NCBI RefSeq assembly: GCF_029784165.1
Contig: NC_073696.1
Span: forward strand, 110,640,665 to 110,704,664
Source: Wyeomyia smithii
Taxonomy: Eukaryota; Arthropoda; Insecta; Diptera; Culicidae
Length of the DNA: 64,000 nt
Reading direction: 5' to 3'
Below are positions 12,240 to 23,438 of the stretch, piece after piece (position 1 is the stretch's first letter; every line of letters starts with the position of its first letter). Below the pieces are notes generated by a model that worked only from the letters and a program-made list of their open reading frames with translations, had not been told where the DNA came from and searched no databases. Position numbers and translations under genes: made by a program.

Positions 12240-13020
12240 TGATCGAATCATTCATAATCAAGTCCGTCTATAGCACTCAAAACACAGTTCGGTTCAATGA
12301 TGGCAATTTTGGTCACGGCTGCTTTCAAACAAGTTCATTTTTTGTCTAGGCCAACGTTTCGAAGATATATTTTCTCGTCATCAGGGCAACTACGGTTTAC
12401 AGTATACAGATCACAATAATTAGTTACATGATTTTTTTCAGTATTTGAACACTTACAAACAATTACAACAGGATGCAACATATATATTTTTATATTTATT
12501 AGTATTTTTTGGTTGTGTACACCAGAAGTGTCGCGAAAAATCATGGCCGGGTATGATCGGGCATTAGGGGTTTTCCAGCAATTTTTTTCGATTATAGTTA
12601 TCCGATTTCTAATGACTTTGTAGGCGGATTTCACACTAACTTGAGCAGATGTTGGCAGCAAAGCAACTTGGTAAACTTTTTTAAAAAAAATTTCTAGTTT
12701 TACATTCGAAGGGGGTGTTGCTGAATACTCTCTTAATAATATTTTTAACGAATATCTTAAAATATTTCAAATCGCGTATTACACAACTATATGCTAAATC
12801 GTCGAAAAAGACTTTTGTCCGTCTTTTTATTTTTATTAGTAAATAATGAGTATGTGTGTTCAACCACAAATGGTGACTACTCAACACTGTTAGAAATTTG
12901 TAATTTTAATTGTTAGGATTTGTTCGTTTTCGCAATTAGGACTTATCATTCGTAGGGATTTAAACCTACTTGTCAAATACAGGAAATAATAACTTATTGA
13001 CTATAACTGTAACTTATCGA
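12240..13020. other. Unassigned; possible retroelement relic near 12335-12390
   Basis: The minus strand near 12335-12380 encodes SCPDDEKIYLRNVGLDKK, a phrase resembling short relics near the 3' ends of some retroelements. I cannot assign a family. The rest is AT-rich without a supported gene. Confidence 0.3.
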
Positions 13021-13023
13021 AAA

Positions 13024-13238
13024 ACGATCAACTTGTTCAAAAGTTATGAATTTTTGAAAATAAAATACATCGAATAACGTCGTTTTTCATGGTCATCTTA
13101 TTTCGGACAGGCTCACGTGCTCAAAATTGCAGGGATGGATTTGTGTTTGGGTGATAGGGTGACCATGAAAAACGGCTTCATTCGATGTATTTTTTTTCAA
13201 AAACTCATAACTTTTGAACCAGTTGATCGATTTTTAAA
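13024..13238. repeat. Long imperfect inverted repeat (foldback MITE-like)
   Basis: The left arm (about 13024-13105) is the imperfect reverse complement of the right arm (about 13155-13238). Both contain GACCATGAAAAACG-type, CGATGTATTTT-type and CATAACTTTTGAA-type words. The spacer is about 50 bp. Arms of about 80 bp around a small loop fit a hairpin-derived MITE or foldback element. No target duplication was resolved. Confidence 0.75.
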
Positions 13239-13239
13239 C

Positions 13240-13900
13240 TTTTTGGATCAAATTGAAGGTAATTGATTGAAATTGATTAGAAAAATACAAAAAAAAATGA
13301 ACCTGTGTGCTTTTATATGCATAATATATAAAATGATTGAAATTTTTGTCATGATTTTAAATTAAATTTACTCAAATTTAAACAAATAACATATTCCTCA
13401 AAATTTCTCCATTTATAGAAACAAATGTGTCTTTTCAATTGAGACCAAGAGATATTTTTTATGTTTGCCCCGAAAAAAAAACAAACAAATGAAAAACGCA
13501 TATTTTGTGATGGAAAATATTAATAATTTTGAGTAGAATTGAGATATTCATTCATCGAGATAAAGCATTGTAAATTGTTTCTCTCAAAAATCCCTAAAAG
13601 TTGTTCAAAGACAGATTTAAGGTAAAAAATGAAATAAAAATTTAAAGCGCAAAATTCTTTTATCAATATAAAATGGTTGTATTCAAAGATAGAGAATTTT
13701 TTTTACACTTAAAATAAACTTTGTAGAACAATTTTTTTATCTACTGTTAAAAAAGTTGAAGACTTGATTTCATCGAAAATTTGGGTCGCCCTAACTTTTG
13801 ATAATTTCTCAATAAGCGCTTTATCATATGTAAAAATTTTGTAGAAGAAAGTTTTTCTCTAAAATATGGCTTTTACGGAAATGCTTGTTTCATCGCAGCA
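13240..13900. other. AT-rich, no gene
   Basis: Very AT-rich with long A and T runs. It holds phrases such as TTTTGTAGAAGAAAG that resemble inner sequences of other non-coding elements here. It joins the truncated 3' side of the Jockey-like element. Confidence 0.35.
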
Positions 13901-13904
13901 CAAT

Positions 13905-15960
13905 TACTTAGTGCATCCTGCAGGCAAATCAGAATAATCTGAAGTGAATATGTTGTACAGGACTGGACCCAAGACTGAACCTTGAGGCACACCTGCTCTG
14001 ACAGGAAATCTATCAGATTTTGAATTCTGATAGACAACCTGCAAAGTTAGATCAAAGAGATAATTTTTTAAAATTTTGATTAGGAAATTGGAAAACTAAA
14101 TGTTTGCAATTTCGTTATCAAACCTTTATGCCAAACACTGTCGAAAGCTTTTTCTACGTCTAGAATCATATTAGTAACTCTGAGCAATTGATGACTAGTG
14201 GAATGCCCATGGCGAAATTCAAACTGTTCATCTGCAAAAATTGAATTTTCGTTGATGTGTGACATCATTCGGTTAAGAATAATTCTCTCATACAGTTTAC
14301 TTATTGAAGAAAGCAAACTGATTGGTCGATAACTTGAAACTTCAGCTGGATTCTTATCCGGTTTTAAAATTGGAATATTTTTTGCATTTTTCCATAATTT
14401 GGGAAAATAAGCAATTTTGAAGCGGCAATTGAAAATTTTCACTGAAAATCGAAATGAATTGTGCTCTAAGGGAGATGTTTGATTAATATATTAAAGATTC
14501 CATCGTCACCAGGTGCTTTCATATTTTTGAAGTTTTCAATAATTGTTTTAATCTCATTCAAGTTAGTTTCAATTAATTCTGCAGGTAAAAAACTCTGGGA
14601 AGAAATTAAATCAAATTGACGTGTGACTTCATTCTCAATTGAACTCACAAAATTCAAATTTGAATTATGAACACTCTCAAACTGCTGAGCAAGTCTTTGA
14701 GCCTTTTGTTGATTGGATACGAGAAAACGTTCACCATCCTTTAAAACTGGAATAGGCTTTGAAGGTTTCTTAAGAATCTTCGACAGCTTCCAAAAGGGTT
14801 TTGCATATGGTTTCAATTTTTCAACTTTAGTCTCAAAAATTTGATATCTCAGAAGAGTAAATCTATGTCTTATCTCTATCTATAAATCTTTATAAATAAT
14901 TTTAAAAACAGGGTCACGAGAACGTTGATAACTGCGGACATTTTTCAAACGTATTAGAAGTTGAAGATTTTTGTCATATGTTGGTGTATCAAATTTCACT
15001 TGAGCCTTTGGAACAGAATAATTCCTGGCATCAACAATTGCACATTTTAATGCTTCCAAAGCGGAATTAATATTCACCTCGTTTTGCAAATCAAGCTCAT
15101 TATTGAAATTACTCTCAATATGAGTTTCATATCCCAATTGGCCTTGTAATAATTAAAAACAGAGCTCATAGGGTTTAAAACTGATTCCTGTGATATAGAA
15201 AAAATATTTGGAAGATGGTCAGAATCAAAATCAGCATGTGTGATCAATTTACTACATACATGACTTTGATCTGTAAGCACCAAATCAATTGTTGATGGGT
15301 TTCTTCCACAAGAAAAACATGTAGAACTATTCGGAGACGAAATAGAATAGTATCCTGAGGAACAATTGAGAATAAAATTTTGCCATTGGAATTACTTTGA
15401 GAATTATTCCATGATCGATGTTTAGCATTTTAACGCCGATTATAAAAAAATTTGAACGGTTTCTGGTGAGCTTTTGTGATTCACCTTTAAAATAATTTTT
15501 GAGCTCGCGTGTGCATTGGAATGGTAAATATGCTGCGGCAATGAATAAAATCCCAAGTTCAGTTTGAACTTTAATTCCAAAAGTTTTAATAACTTTCGTC
15601 TCAATATGGGGATGAGCACGATGTTTGATTCGGCGATGAATAACAATTGCAACTTCAACGCCGGAACCCTGAATCCTATCATATCTATGAACCACGTAAT
15701 TGGGATCATACTTTAATTTGATGTTAGGTTTCAAAAATGTTTCAGTAATAATAGCAATGTGCACATTATTGACTGTTAAAAAATTAAAAAGCTCATTCTC
15801 ATTGGCTTTTAACGAGCGAGCATTCCAATTTAAAATTTTGATTGTTTTATTTAAAATCATTGCTAAATTATTTACAATTTCAAGTGTAAAATTTGTTCCA
15901 ATTTGAATGGCTTCAAACATGGAATTTGCCTGAAACATGGCGTTCATAAGATCGAACATT
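13905..15960 (-). pseudogene. Jockey ORF2 (endonuclease + partial RT)
   Basis: The frame begins near 15959. The APE-type endonuclease shows IKILNWNARSLKANENELFN and AIITETFLKP (catalytic Glu in TET), then YVVHRYDR, and DSDHLP with the catalytic Asp-His pair near 15220. The RT follows with IPILKPDKNPAEVSSYRPIS, LLSSISKLYERIILNRM, FRHGHSTSHQLLR, VEKAFDSVWHKGL (first catalytic Asp) and GVPQGSVLGPVLYN. The endonuclease nicks target DNA and the RT copies element RNA from the nick. At least four frame changes and stops interrupt it, and the ADD catalytic motif is absent because the sequence ends first. Confidence 0.88.
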
Positions 15961-16149
15961 GCTTGTTGCAGAAAATAAAATTACCTGCCGTAATGGGCCC
16001 CAAGCAGTTGCATAAAAAAAATATTTTCCGTAGCAATATTAGGGTTAATCAATGTTATTTTCTACCGGTTTTTGTTTACCTCTCATATTAACGGTCATTT
16101 TCGAACTACCAACATTAGGTGAAATAATGTTTGAACTACCTGTAACCTG

Positions 16150-17083
16150 TGCATACGTTAAACGAATATGCAAAGGAGTAGAAAAATTGGGCGGTACAGC
16201 GGGCTTGGAGAATTATGTTTTGAAGTTAGTTTTGATTGGGAAATTGAATTTTGTTTACCCTGCCTTGCCTTAACAATGGCTAAATGGACAGGGTATTCGT
16301 GGAAATTTAACATATGGTTGCCGTTGCAATTGGCGCACCGAAAATTTTTACTCTCTTTCACAGGACATGTGTCCTTTTTGTGAGAGTTTCCGCAATAAAG
16401 GCATTTTCGGCCCATGTTACAGAAATTAGATCCACGGCATTGGGTCATATGATTTTCACCTCCGCCAAACTGCCTTTAAATTTCCCAGTTTACACGCAAA
16501 TTATATAAAGCATGTGCTTTTTCAAAAAAAAAAAGTTGTTAACTTCACTGCGGTTAAAATGAATTAAATAGTTCACAAGGGAAACTCCAATTCTCTGACT
16601 GTTTTCACCTCGTGATTTTTGTTTCATAAGAATTACTTGGGTAGGGGCTATGCCAAGTAATTCTGTCAAAGTAGTTTTGTTCTCATCAACGGTTTGATCG
16701 TTGGTGAGACCTTTCAAGACAACCTTGAACGGCTTGGTGTTCTTGGTGTCGTAGGTAAAAAAATTGTACATATTGTCAGTTAAATACTGAACAAGACGAT
16801 CTTTAACGTCAGGCTTAACTTTAACGTCAGAAACAAACGTTGAAAGTTCCTTTTTGAAAATATTAAATTCAGAAGAAATAGTTACCACAACAGGTGGAGC
16901 TTTCACCTTTTTGAAAGAATTGACATTTTGTATAGTATCATTACAAATAACTTCCATTCCACCGGCTTCTTGTTCAGGCAAAATATCACAAGGAATTTCG
17001 CTGCAGACATTCGAATTGTCCGAGAGAGAATGCTCTCTCTTTCTCCTCGTAATGATGCGCGGTTTTTTTTTTCGCCCTGTCAT
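16150..17083 (-). pseudogene. Jockey ORF1, gag-like with zinc knuckles
   Basis: The start codon is at 17081-17083. The N-terminal ~180 residues are basic then acidic, ending in a segment resembling the PRE_C2HC region that precedes zinc knuckles in insect ORF1 proteins. After a frameshift in the A-run near 16525 come the zinc knuckles: CLYCGNSHKKDTC (C-x2-C-x3-H-x4-C), then CANCNGNHMLNFH, whose last position is not canonical. ORF1 proteins coat element RNA as nucleic-acid chaperones. The intact ATG supports this as the element's true 5' coding start. Confidence 0.83.
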
Positions 17084-17510
17084 TTCAGGTTATACGAAAA
17101 AAGTTAAAAACGAATGTTAAATTCAAAAGCAGGTAGTCTAGATAAAGACTGATGTGGAATTACTTTCTGGTAGTCTTTAAAGGACGCACTGACAAAACAC
17201 AAACTTTGAAGCTATAGTCAGTCAAAGACCAGTCCACAAGCAACCGAAAACACGTCTGATCTGTAGGACAGTTCAAGACGCACTCGCTCGCCGGATTCGT
17301 CGCTTCAACGTTATATTTACGAGAAAACTCATTTAAGTCTCTGAAAAAATGTTAGTGACTAGGGGCACCAAAATTCACTAGAACGAACGGTTAAAAACCT
17401 ATAATCTCTTATTTTTTTCTAGTTTGAGCTTTAGCGCCATACCTGTGTTTACCAGGGGTATCTGCGATTGTCTCCTTTATGAGATAAACACTTAAACAAA
17501 TATCCAATAT

Positions 17511-17822
17511 ATCGTTCAATTGTAGGTATGCAATATGCTTCGTTATGTTTTCGATTTTCAGTTACGGGTCAATTTTTGGTGGATTATGTGCTTTATTCCA
17601 AATAAAAAAAATGCAAATATTAGGTTATTCGGTCATTCAAGGCTGTATTTGGCCATTCGAGACTGTTTCCCAGAAACTGGAAGTCATCAACTTGGATTCA
17701 AAACAAGCATGTGGAGGCAATTTATACATTGGGTGGTACCCAAGCAACACACATTGTTACAATGAAGCAATAAATCGTTCAATTGTATGCAATATGCTTT
17801 GTTATGTTTCCGATTTTTATAG
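17511..17822. repeat. Direct repeat pair, ~55 bp, 250 bp apart
   Basis: The stretch at about 17511-17565 recurs at about 17766-17820. Both hold ATCGTTCAATTGTA, GCAATATGCTT and GTTATGTTT in order, with a small indel. The intervening ~200 bp shows no gene. This is either an old local duplication or the ends of an unrecognised element. Confidence 0.7.
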
Positions 17823-17849
17823 AACTTTTCTTGATAATAAATGAGTCTA

Positions 17850-18945
17850 CTTCACCAAATTTTTATCAGGTAGGTAACTATCGGGGTATTATTTTCGCAC
17901 AATGTGTTCTTATTGTACCGGTCAAAATATATAAAACTTTTTGGTAATAAAATTTTTCAAAAGAACATGGAAAACATGCGAGGATTTTTTTGAAAATTTT
18001 TTTCAGAACCCATTTTTAAGTTTATTTTCTTTTGTAATATACACCCGCTATCTGGCACCCAGTAGGGTTGATAAATTCGCTACTTACCTACATAACGAAG
18101 CTCGTGAAAAGCTCCGATCAATTATTCTTCTTCTATCGTATGCTTTCGCTTTGTGCTTGCTTATTGGGACCAAGGATCGTGGGTAGGAAGTAAACATCAC
18201 TCTTTTGTGCGGTTGGTTGCTATTAAATAAAAAATTACCACGTTGCACGGCATGGTGTCAGTTCTTTTGTCCCGTCGAGTGTTTGCGATTAGGTCGGTGT
18301 TTTACTTTCAACTTCAATCGACAAGCGTACCGGGTACATTATTTTTATTAGGTCGGAACAGTTTGTTATTGTAGGAAAATTAAACTGGCATGACAATTGG
18401 CGTGCAACGATACTTTATATTCAAACGTTGATGAGCTTTTCGTAATCATTACTACCTATTGTTAACTTTTCAGGTTAAATTATACAGTGACATTCATTTC
18501 ATTATTATCTTTTCAAGACTATTTTAAACAAGTAATGTCGCACAACTTACTCGAGCAGTTGTATGAAGCAGCTCCATGCTTCAACGTGCTAACGAACATT
18601 TGAACCACCACCATGGGCAAAGTTAGACGAATTTTTGCGACTCTTGCAGTTCGTAAACTTTATTATATCCCGTCAAGCTCATCTTGATGATGGTCACAAA
18701 TTGAATCACCGGAAAATTATCACGACAATTCAAGGAAAAACAATCAACAGTTTTTGTAAGACAACCATTGCGAATGTTGCACTTCAAGTGTTGTCTTAAT
18801 TCAATTTGTTTTTATCCCGAGCGCTCTTGAGAAAACAAAACAGGAAAAAAAGAACAAGAGAGGAGAACCGAAATCTTCCCGGGGCTCTCGACCGACAATG
18901 AACAATGGAGCGATTCTGCTTGTCTCTGACTACCGCTCTGGTACT
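17850..18945. other. No gene seen; intron side of Side exon
   Basis: This lies downstream, in the minus-strand sense, of the exon at 18949-19042 and so is presumably intron. I could not find the next Ig exon in it. A short plus-strand frame beside a strong Kozak-like ATG at 18612 runs only 24 codons and is not supported. Confidence 0.4.
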
Positions 18946-18948
18946 TAC

Positions 18949-19042
18949 TAATGATGCTGAGATTGTATCGAAAGCTCTGCGTTTGACTGGTACGAAAGTC
19001 AACTCGGCAGCGATAGACACCCTCGTCATGTCGTCGAACATC
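18949..19042 (-). CDS. Sidestep-family exon: end of first Ig domain
   Basis: This 94-bp minus-strand exon is framed by an acceptor (pyrimidine-rich, ...TTTGTTTAG) and a perfect donor (A|GTAAGT). In frame it encodes DVRRHDEGVYRCRVDF followed by RTSQTQSFRYNLSII. D-E-G-V-Y-R-C is the F-strand signature of an Ig V-set domain and contains the second disulphide cysteine. The continuation through RVDF to NLS is characteristic of the Side family, single-pass neuronal and muscle surface proteins that bind Beaten-path proteins in axon targeting and synapse choice. It starts in phase 0, matching the phase-0 end of the exon at 19500-19614 across a 457-bp intron, and ends in phase 1. No stop or frameshift is present. 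The exact family member cannot be named. Confidence 0.9.
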
Positions 19043-19499
19043 CTAAACAAATATTTACGAAACACAGACAGCAGAAGCAGCGTGAAACGAGATAGAACAA
19101 AGCAAGGTATATTTAATTTTTTTTTTCGTAAAGTTGACAAAATGCTAGAGTGTGTGTTGTGATCAACGGTGGACCAACTTTTTGAAAAATGGGCTGATTG
19201 GAGAGATGTAAAAATGCACTGTGAAAATTTCAATTAACATCCCACGACCCACAGACGGCAATGTTTATAATTGAAAATTATTGCTTTTTTTGGTCCCAAT
19301 TAACGTTAGTTACTACATGTTTTCACTACAGTCAACATATTTGGTACCGTAGCAGAAATATACATGAGCGTTTTTGAAAAATTAGTTATTTGTCTCATTG
19401 TTGTTTCTTAGTGCGGGACTCGCCTGCCAAGAAGTTGGTCTATCGCTGAGTACAGCACCCAGTCGAGATGGCGTTGGGGGGGACGTCATAGATTCCTAC

Positions 19500-19614
19500 C
19501 TGTATGTCCAGCGTTGCCGGATCCGTGTCAGTGTTGAAGTGAGCTCTTGGACCGAAACTTTCCGGTGCTGACCAGTGACGAGCCTGCTGCAGAGGTTTGC
19601 CTCGGACGTCGAAA
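19500..19614 (-). CDS. Sidestep-family exon: middle of first Ig domain
   Basis: This 115-bp minus-strand exon follows an acceptor with a good pyrimidine tract (...GTTATTTTACAG) and ends CAG|GTAGGA. It encodes FDVRGKPLQQARHWS, then PESFGPRAHFNTDTDPATLD and the two residues that run into the next exon. The FDVRGKP...HWS...FG.RA.F pattern is the C' to E strand region of Side-family Ig1. The first base completes a split codon (phase 2), plausibly the Ser of the usual PIYS|(F/Y)DVR junction, and the end is phase 0. The upstream exon, expected to carry the first Ig cysteine and LWYK, was not found up to 64000. That intron may therefore exceed 44 kb and contain most of the transposons listed here. 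Confidence 0.9.
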
Positions 19615-21158
19615 CTGTAAAATAACACGAGAGAAAAAGAACGCTCTGAGATTTGCAATTGTGTTATTTGTTTTGAAGTAATAATACTGTTAGCATGTTT
19701 CAAAAATAGCTGATTCTTTGAAACTTGTGGCTACCGTTTTCTTTCCTTCAGTGAATGGGGCATCTGTTGCGAATGTCGTTTTTATGTTTGACTTAGAAAG
19801 ACAATCGGTTGCCTAAAGAAAACAAATGAACTTTCTTTTCCGTTTACTTTATCACCGTCTTATCTTTTATATACATGCCAGTGGGCTTCCGGAAAAAGCT
19901 TTGCCGCTATCAATCACTTAGTCAACTCAGTTACAAATAAATACAGCAATACATCTTGCCAACTAACTCTCCAAACTTGAACGGAAAGCTTGTGCGAATC
20001 GATCGTAAAGCAATTTCAACGTTTATGGAGTGTAGCGAAAAACTCACCTCGACTGTTTACCATGTCGTCCTAAGGCGATACTATACTTACTTTTGAAAAG
20101 TTTTTTTTCTCACACACAACTCTGTAGGCCCGTTGGTATAAAATCTGAAACAACTTTCGAAGCGGTCGCCAGCGTCAAAGCAACAAAATAAGAATTTCTT
20201 GGAGTTTATAATATGTAAGTTTTTCTAAAAACTACAAACTTTACATCCATATTTACGCATACATCTTTGTAAGATTTAGCACCAGCAGGAAGCCAACGGA
20301 GCTGCCGCTGGAGTTGTTTATTTATTTTCATTAATCTCACTGAAAATGGATTCCGTATCCTTCGGTTGCGTTGTTTACTTAAATCTGTGTTTTGGGTATA
20401 CTATAAAGCCATGTACACCAGCAGGTATTGATGCGAAACGTGAGCTTGGGTGGTTCCTTTTTGTTTTAACTTTTGACAAATGTATGCCTTTGATGTGAGT
20501 TATCACAAGTAATCGCAAAACGACGGGAACAGTTGGTCTTGCTAGGACAGTAATTGTCAGCCTTTTTTGTCCGCGCAGCCCTTGCCGATGTTTTACAAAT
20601 AAATTGATTTTCGCATGATTGCTCATTTTCCTTGAGCTGTTGTTTTGCAAAACTTGCAAACTATTGGAAATCACGTTCAAGAAGTGTTTTTTTTCTCTAT
20701 GAACTTACTCATAAAGATCAGATTCATTTATCTATTGTGAGATAATGCCCGGGTGACTGCTGTATCCCAAACTTCCATTATCAGCAACACCGCTATTGAG
20801 AAATATCACGCTTGTTATTTATCCGTGTTTTGTGTGTAATCTGATTTTACCCTTCCTTTCACGCTTACTGCTCTGCTATACCGAGCTTCGCTCCTCCGCC
20901 AAATATCGGCAATAATAATTCTCTGGAGAAGTTTTGTTGTGCGTACTTTTGGCCAGTTGTATGATGAGAGTGACTTCTTTGTTTAAAGAAAACCTTAGAG
21001 GTATTGTGTAGAAATCAGCGTGAAGGGAAGGTAAATAGGGTCCTCAGAATTAACCCATGCTCAAGTCCTTTTCGACATCGACCACTCACTTGTAAAAGCG
21101 GGCTCTGTAACCTTGCGGCTACACCGCTCGCCAGTTTAGATAAACTCACAAATCATAG
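19615..21158. other. Presumed intron, no gene seen
   Basis: This is upstream, in the minus-strand sense, of the Side exons. The composition is mixed and unique-looking. A phrase near 21025 encodes DPIYL on the minus strand but lacks WYK, has an upstream stop, and is rejected as the missing Ig exon. Confidence 0.4.
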
Positions 21159-21166
21159 GTAGGTAG

Positions 21167-22876
21167 TAAAGATGGTCGGGTACGGGTATTTTTACCCGAA
21201 ACCCGTACCCGACCCGTACCCGACGGGTTCGGGTCGGGTTTCGGGTAACGCCAAAAAATATTCTACGGGTTCGGGTCGGGTACGGGTAATTGAAAAACCA
21301 AGGCTTCGGGTTCGGGTCGGGTACGGGTTTGAAAAATTCTCAATTGGTCGGGTACGGGTCGGGTACGGGTAATTCAATTTTCGTGCATTGTGAGAATTCA
21401 ATTTTTATCATTTCAAGCCTGGGTGTTTTCTTAATGTCGATAATCGGTAAGATCGGAGAGAAAATCGCCCATCATCACTCAACGAGAGATCGCCTAATAC
21501 CTATTCTGACAGTTGTCGGCAGTCTATGCACCAAGGGAATGACATCATGCTATCGCTTTCTAATGTTAGATTGAATAGTTCTTCCTGCAACAGTTTTGAT
21601 TTAAATGGAGTTTTTGTCGGGCTTTTTTCATAACTGTCAGGAAAACCGCGGAGCATTGCACAGTGGGGCGACTTAATACAAATGCTTGCCAAGTAAAAAA
21701 AAAGTGTCGATAAATACGACAAAAATATGGTATATACTTAATTTTGGGGTGCTGAACACGAAGCTTCATTCCACTTTTTATTTGGAGACGGTCATAAAGC
21801 ACGTGACTTAATTTTTTATGATTTTTTAGCACTTCTCCCCTAACTTTTTTATTGAACAGAATTATATGATCTTCAACCACAAGCAACGCCACAGGGCGTC
21901 CTCTTTACAAAAACAGCTTACGTAGTTTTTGCACAACTCCTCAAATCAACCAAATTTTGCAAAAAAAAATTGTTTTTATAAAAATTAAAACAATATTATA
22001 TATTATAATAGGTAATAAAAACTAACTACAAATCAACTTTTTTTTCGAGGCCAAAAAAAATCAAGCTATCATTGAAGCTGCAGAGCGTTTCAAAGTAATG
22101 ATATTTTTTTTTTAAATATGTCAAAAAACGTCAGTATGCCGAGTTTTGAAAAGTTATAAAAATATCAAATTTTATGATATTGCACCCAAATTTTGGACTT
22201 AAGCACTTAAATATTTATTTATTTATTTATTTATTCATTTATTTATTTATTTAATATCTGTTTTTTACAGATTTTTAGAATTCATCAATGGCACCGAATC
22301 TATACTCAAAATTACAGATTTTTGGCAAATGCAGTGAATTATCAAATTTTTCTCAAGTTATAAACTATATTAATTTTGACCTTTTTAAATTCGTTTGACC
22401 CTTTAATGTGTTTATAAAACTCGTCGTTTATTTTAAACTTTACCAGACATGCACTTTTCATAGTGGACCGATTCCTTATAGTGGACCACCCGCCTGAAAC
22501 TCTGGGTTCATTATCATTCGTTCACACGCACACTCGGTTCAAGCCTGGCTCCGGCCATCATCTCGAGAAACCACATATGACAATCAGTGCATAAAATGTA
22601 CGAGGTACCCAGGCATGTTGAACAAAAAAAAATTAAAAAAAAAAAAACCAGGACGGGTCGGGTACGGGTCGGGTACCGGCAATTTCGGCGTTTTTTTCTA
22701 TCGGGTACGGGTCGGGTACGGGTAGTTAGAATAGATATTTTTCGGGTTTGGGTCGGGTACGAGTATTTTAAACAAACCAGACTTCGGGTTCGGGTTGGGT
22801 ACGGGTTTGAAAATTTTCGATGAGTCGGGTACGGGTCGGGTACGGGTAACAAATTTCCCATACCCGACCATCTCTA
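21167..22876. mobile_element. Non-autonomous hAT element with CGGGTACGGGT arrays
   Basis: The element is 1.71 kb with inverted ends TAAAGATGGTCGGGTA... and ...TACCCGACCATCTCTA. It is flanked by an exact 8-bp duplication GTAGGTAG (21159-21166 and 22877-22884). TIRs close to TAGAG plus an 8-bp TSD indicate the hAT superfamily. Both subterminal regions (about 21171-21375 and 22650-22876) are packed with CGGGTACGGGT/CGGGTTCGGGT words in both orientations, the usual form of hAT transposase-binding arrays. The middle is AT-rich with no intact transposase. A short minus-strand phrase (HDVIPLVHRL-like, near 21540) might be a transposase relic but is weak. Confidence 0.85.
22202..22253. repeat. (TTTA)n microsatellite
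   Basis: About a dozen TTTA/ATTT units with one C interruption, lying inside the hAT element. Confidence 0.9.
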
Positions 22877-23438
22877 GTAGGTAGCACTAAACTTGTTTCG
22901 ATAATCATTTATGATGCATGTGTATGAAGAAAATGTCTTTTTCTGCCGTTACTGAGTTTTTTTTGCATAGTCCCTGGAGGCTTTCGCGTACTCTTTAAAA
23001 TTTCAAAATGCTCCTAAACATAACTTTAACTCCAGGGAGGTAGGGTACATTTCAGGCGGTAATTCAGAAATCGGAAGTCGTCATCTTAAATTAAAAAATG
23101 GCGTCGAAAGCAGACTCCTATAAAATTCTGAAAATGCTTACTTTTTTGAATAAATTTCAATTTTTTATTTTTTGGTTAATACAACATTTTACAATGCAAG
23201 TTGCCTGCTGGAGTATTTCATCTCTAATACTTCGTCACCTTCTGTTTCCCCCCTAATCAATTGTGCTTGAAATTTAAACGACGAAACAGCTCAATACGGT
23301 TAGAGAATAAATTGATCTTTAATATGCAATACAGTTTGTGCCAACTGTGCATGTATGTGGTTGCTGAGTAATAAAAAGTTGAAGGTCGTTTTTGAGGTAA
23401 GAACTGATTTCTCTTGCGTGGTAACAGTTAACCTACCA

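Larger units (their letters stand above)
13905..17340 (-). mobile_element. Jockey/Juan-like LINE, 3'-truncated
   Basis: A minus-strand non-LTR retrotransposon has a 5' UTR (about 17085-17340), an ORF1 with gag-type zinc knuckles, and an ORF2 with endonuclease and reverse transcriptase. The order, the ORF1 knuckle arrangement and the RT motifs fit the Jockey clade; Juan-like affiliation is inference. The copy stops at about 13905, just after the RT motif GVPQGSVLGP. It therefore lacks the catalytic A/YADD block, thumb and 3' UTR. LINE insertions normally lose the 5' end, so a later deletion or rearrangement removed the 3' half. Several frameshifts make it dead. Confidence 0.88.

Noticed and set aside
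18612..18686. Short frame with strong Kozak-like ATG (MGKVRRIFATLAV...)
   Set aside because: Only 24 codons, with no signal, domain or donor at its end.
18796..19233. 145-codon minus-strand open frame as a gene
   Set aside because: It is out of frame with the Side exon inside it, which has splice sites and clear homology. The long frame is a shadow.
21005..21050. Minus-strand WVNSEDPIYL as the missing Side Ig exon
   Set aside because: The required LWYK motif and first Ig cysteine are absent, a stop lies just upstream, and no donor of the right phase follows.
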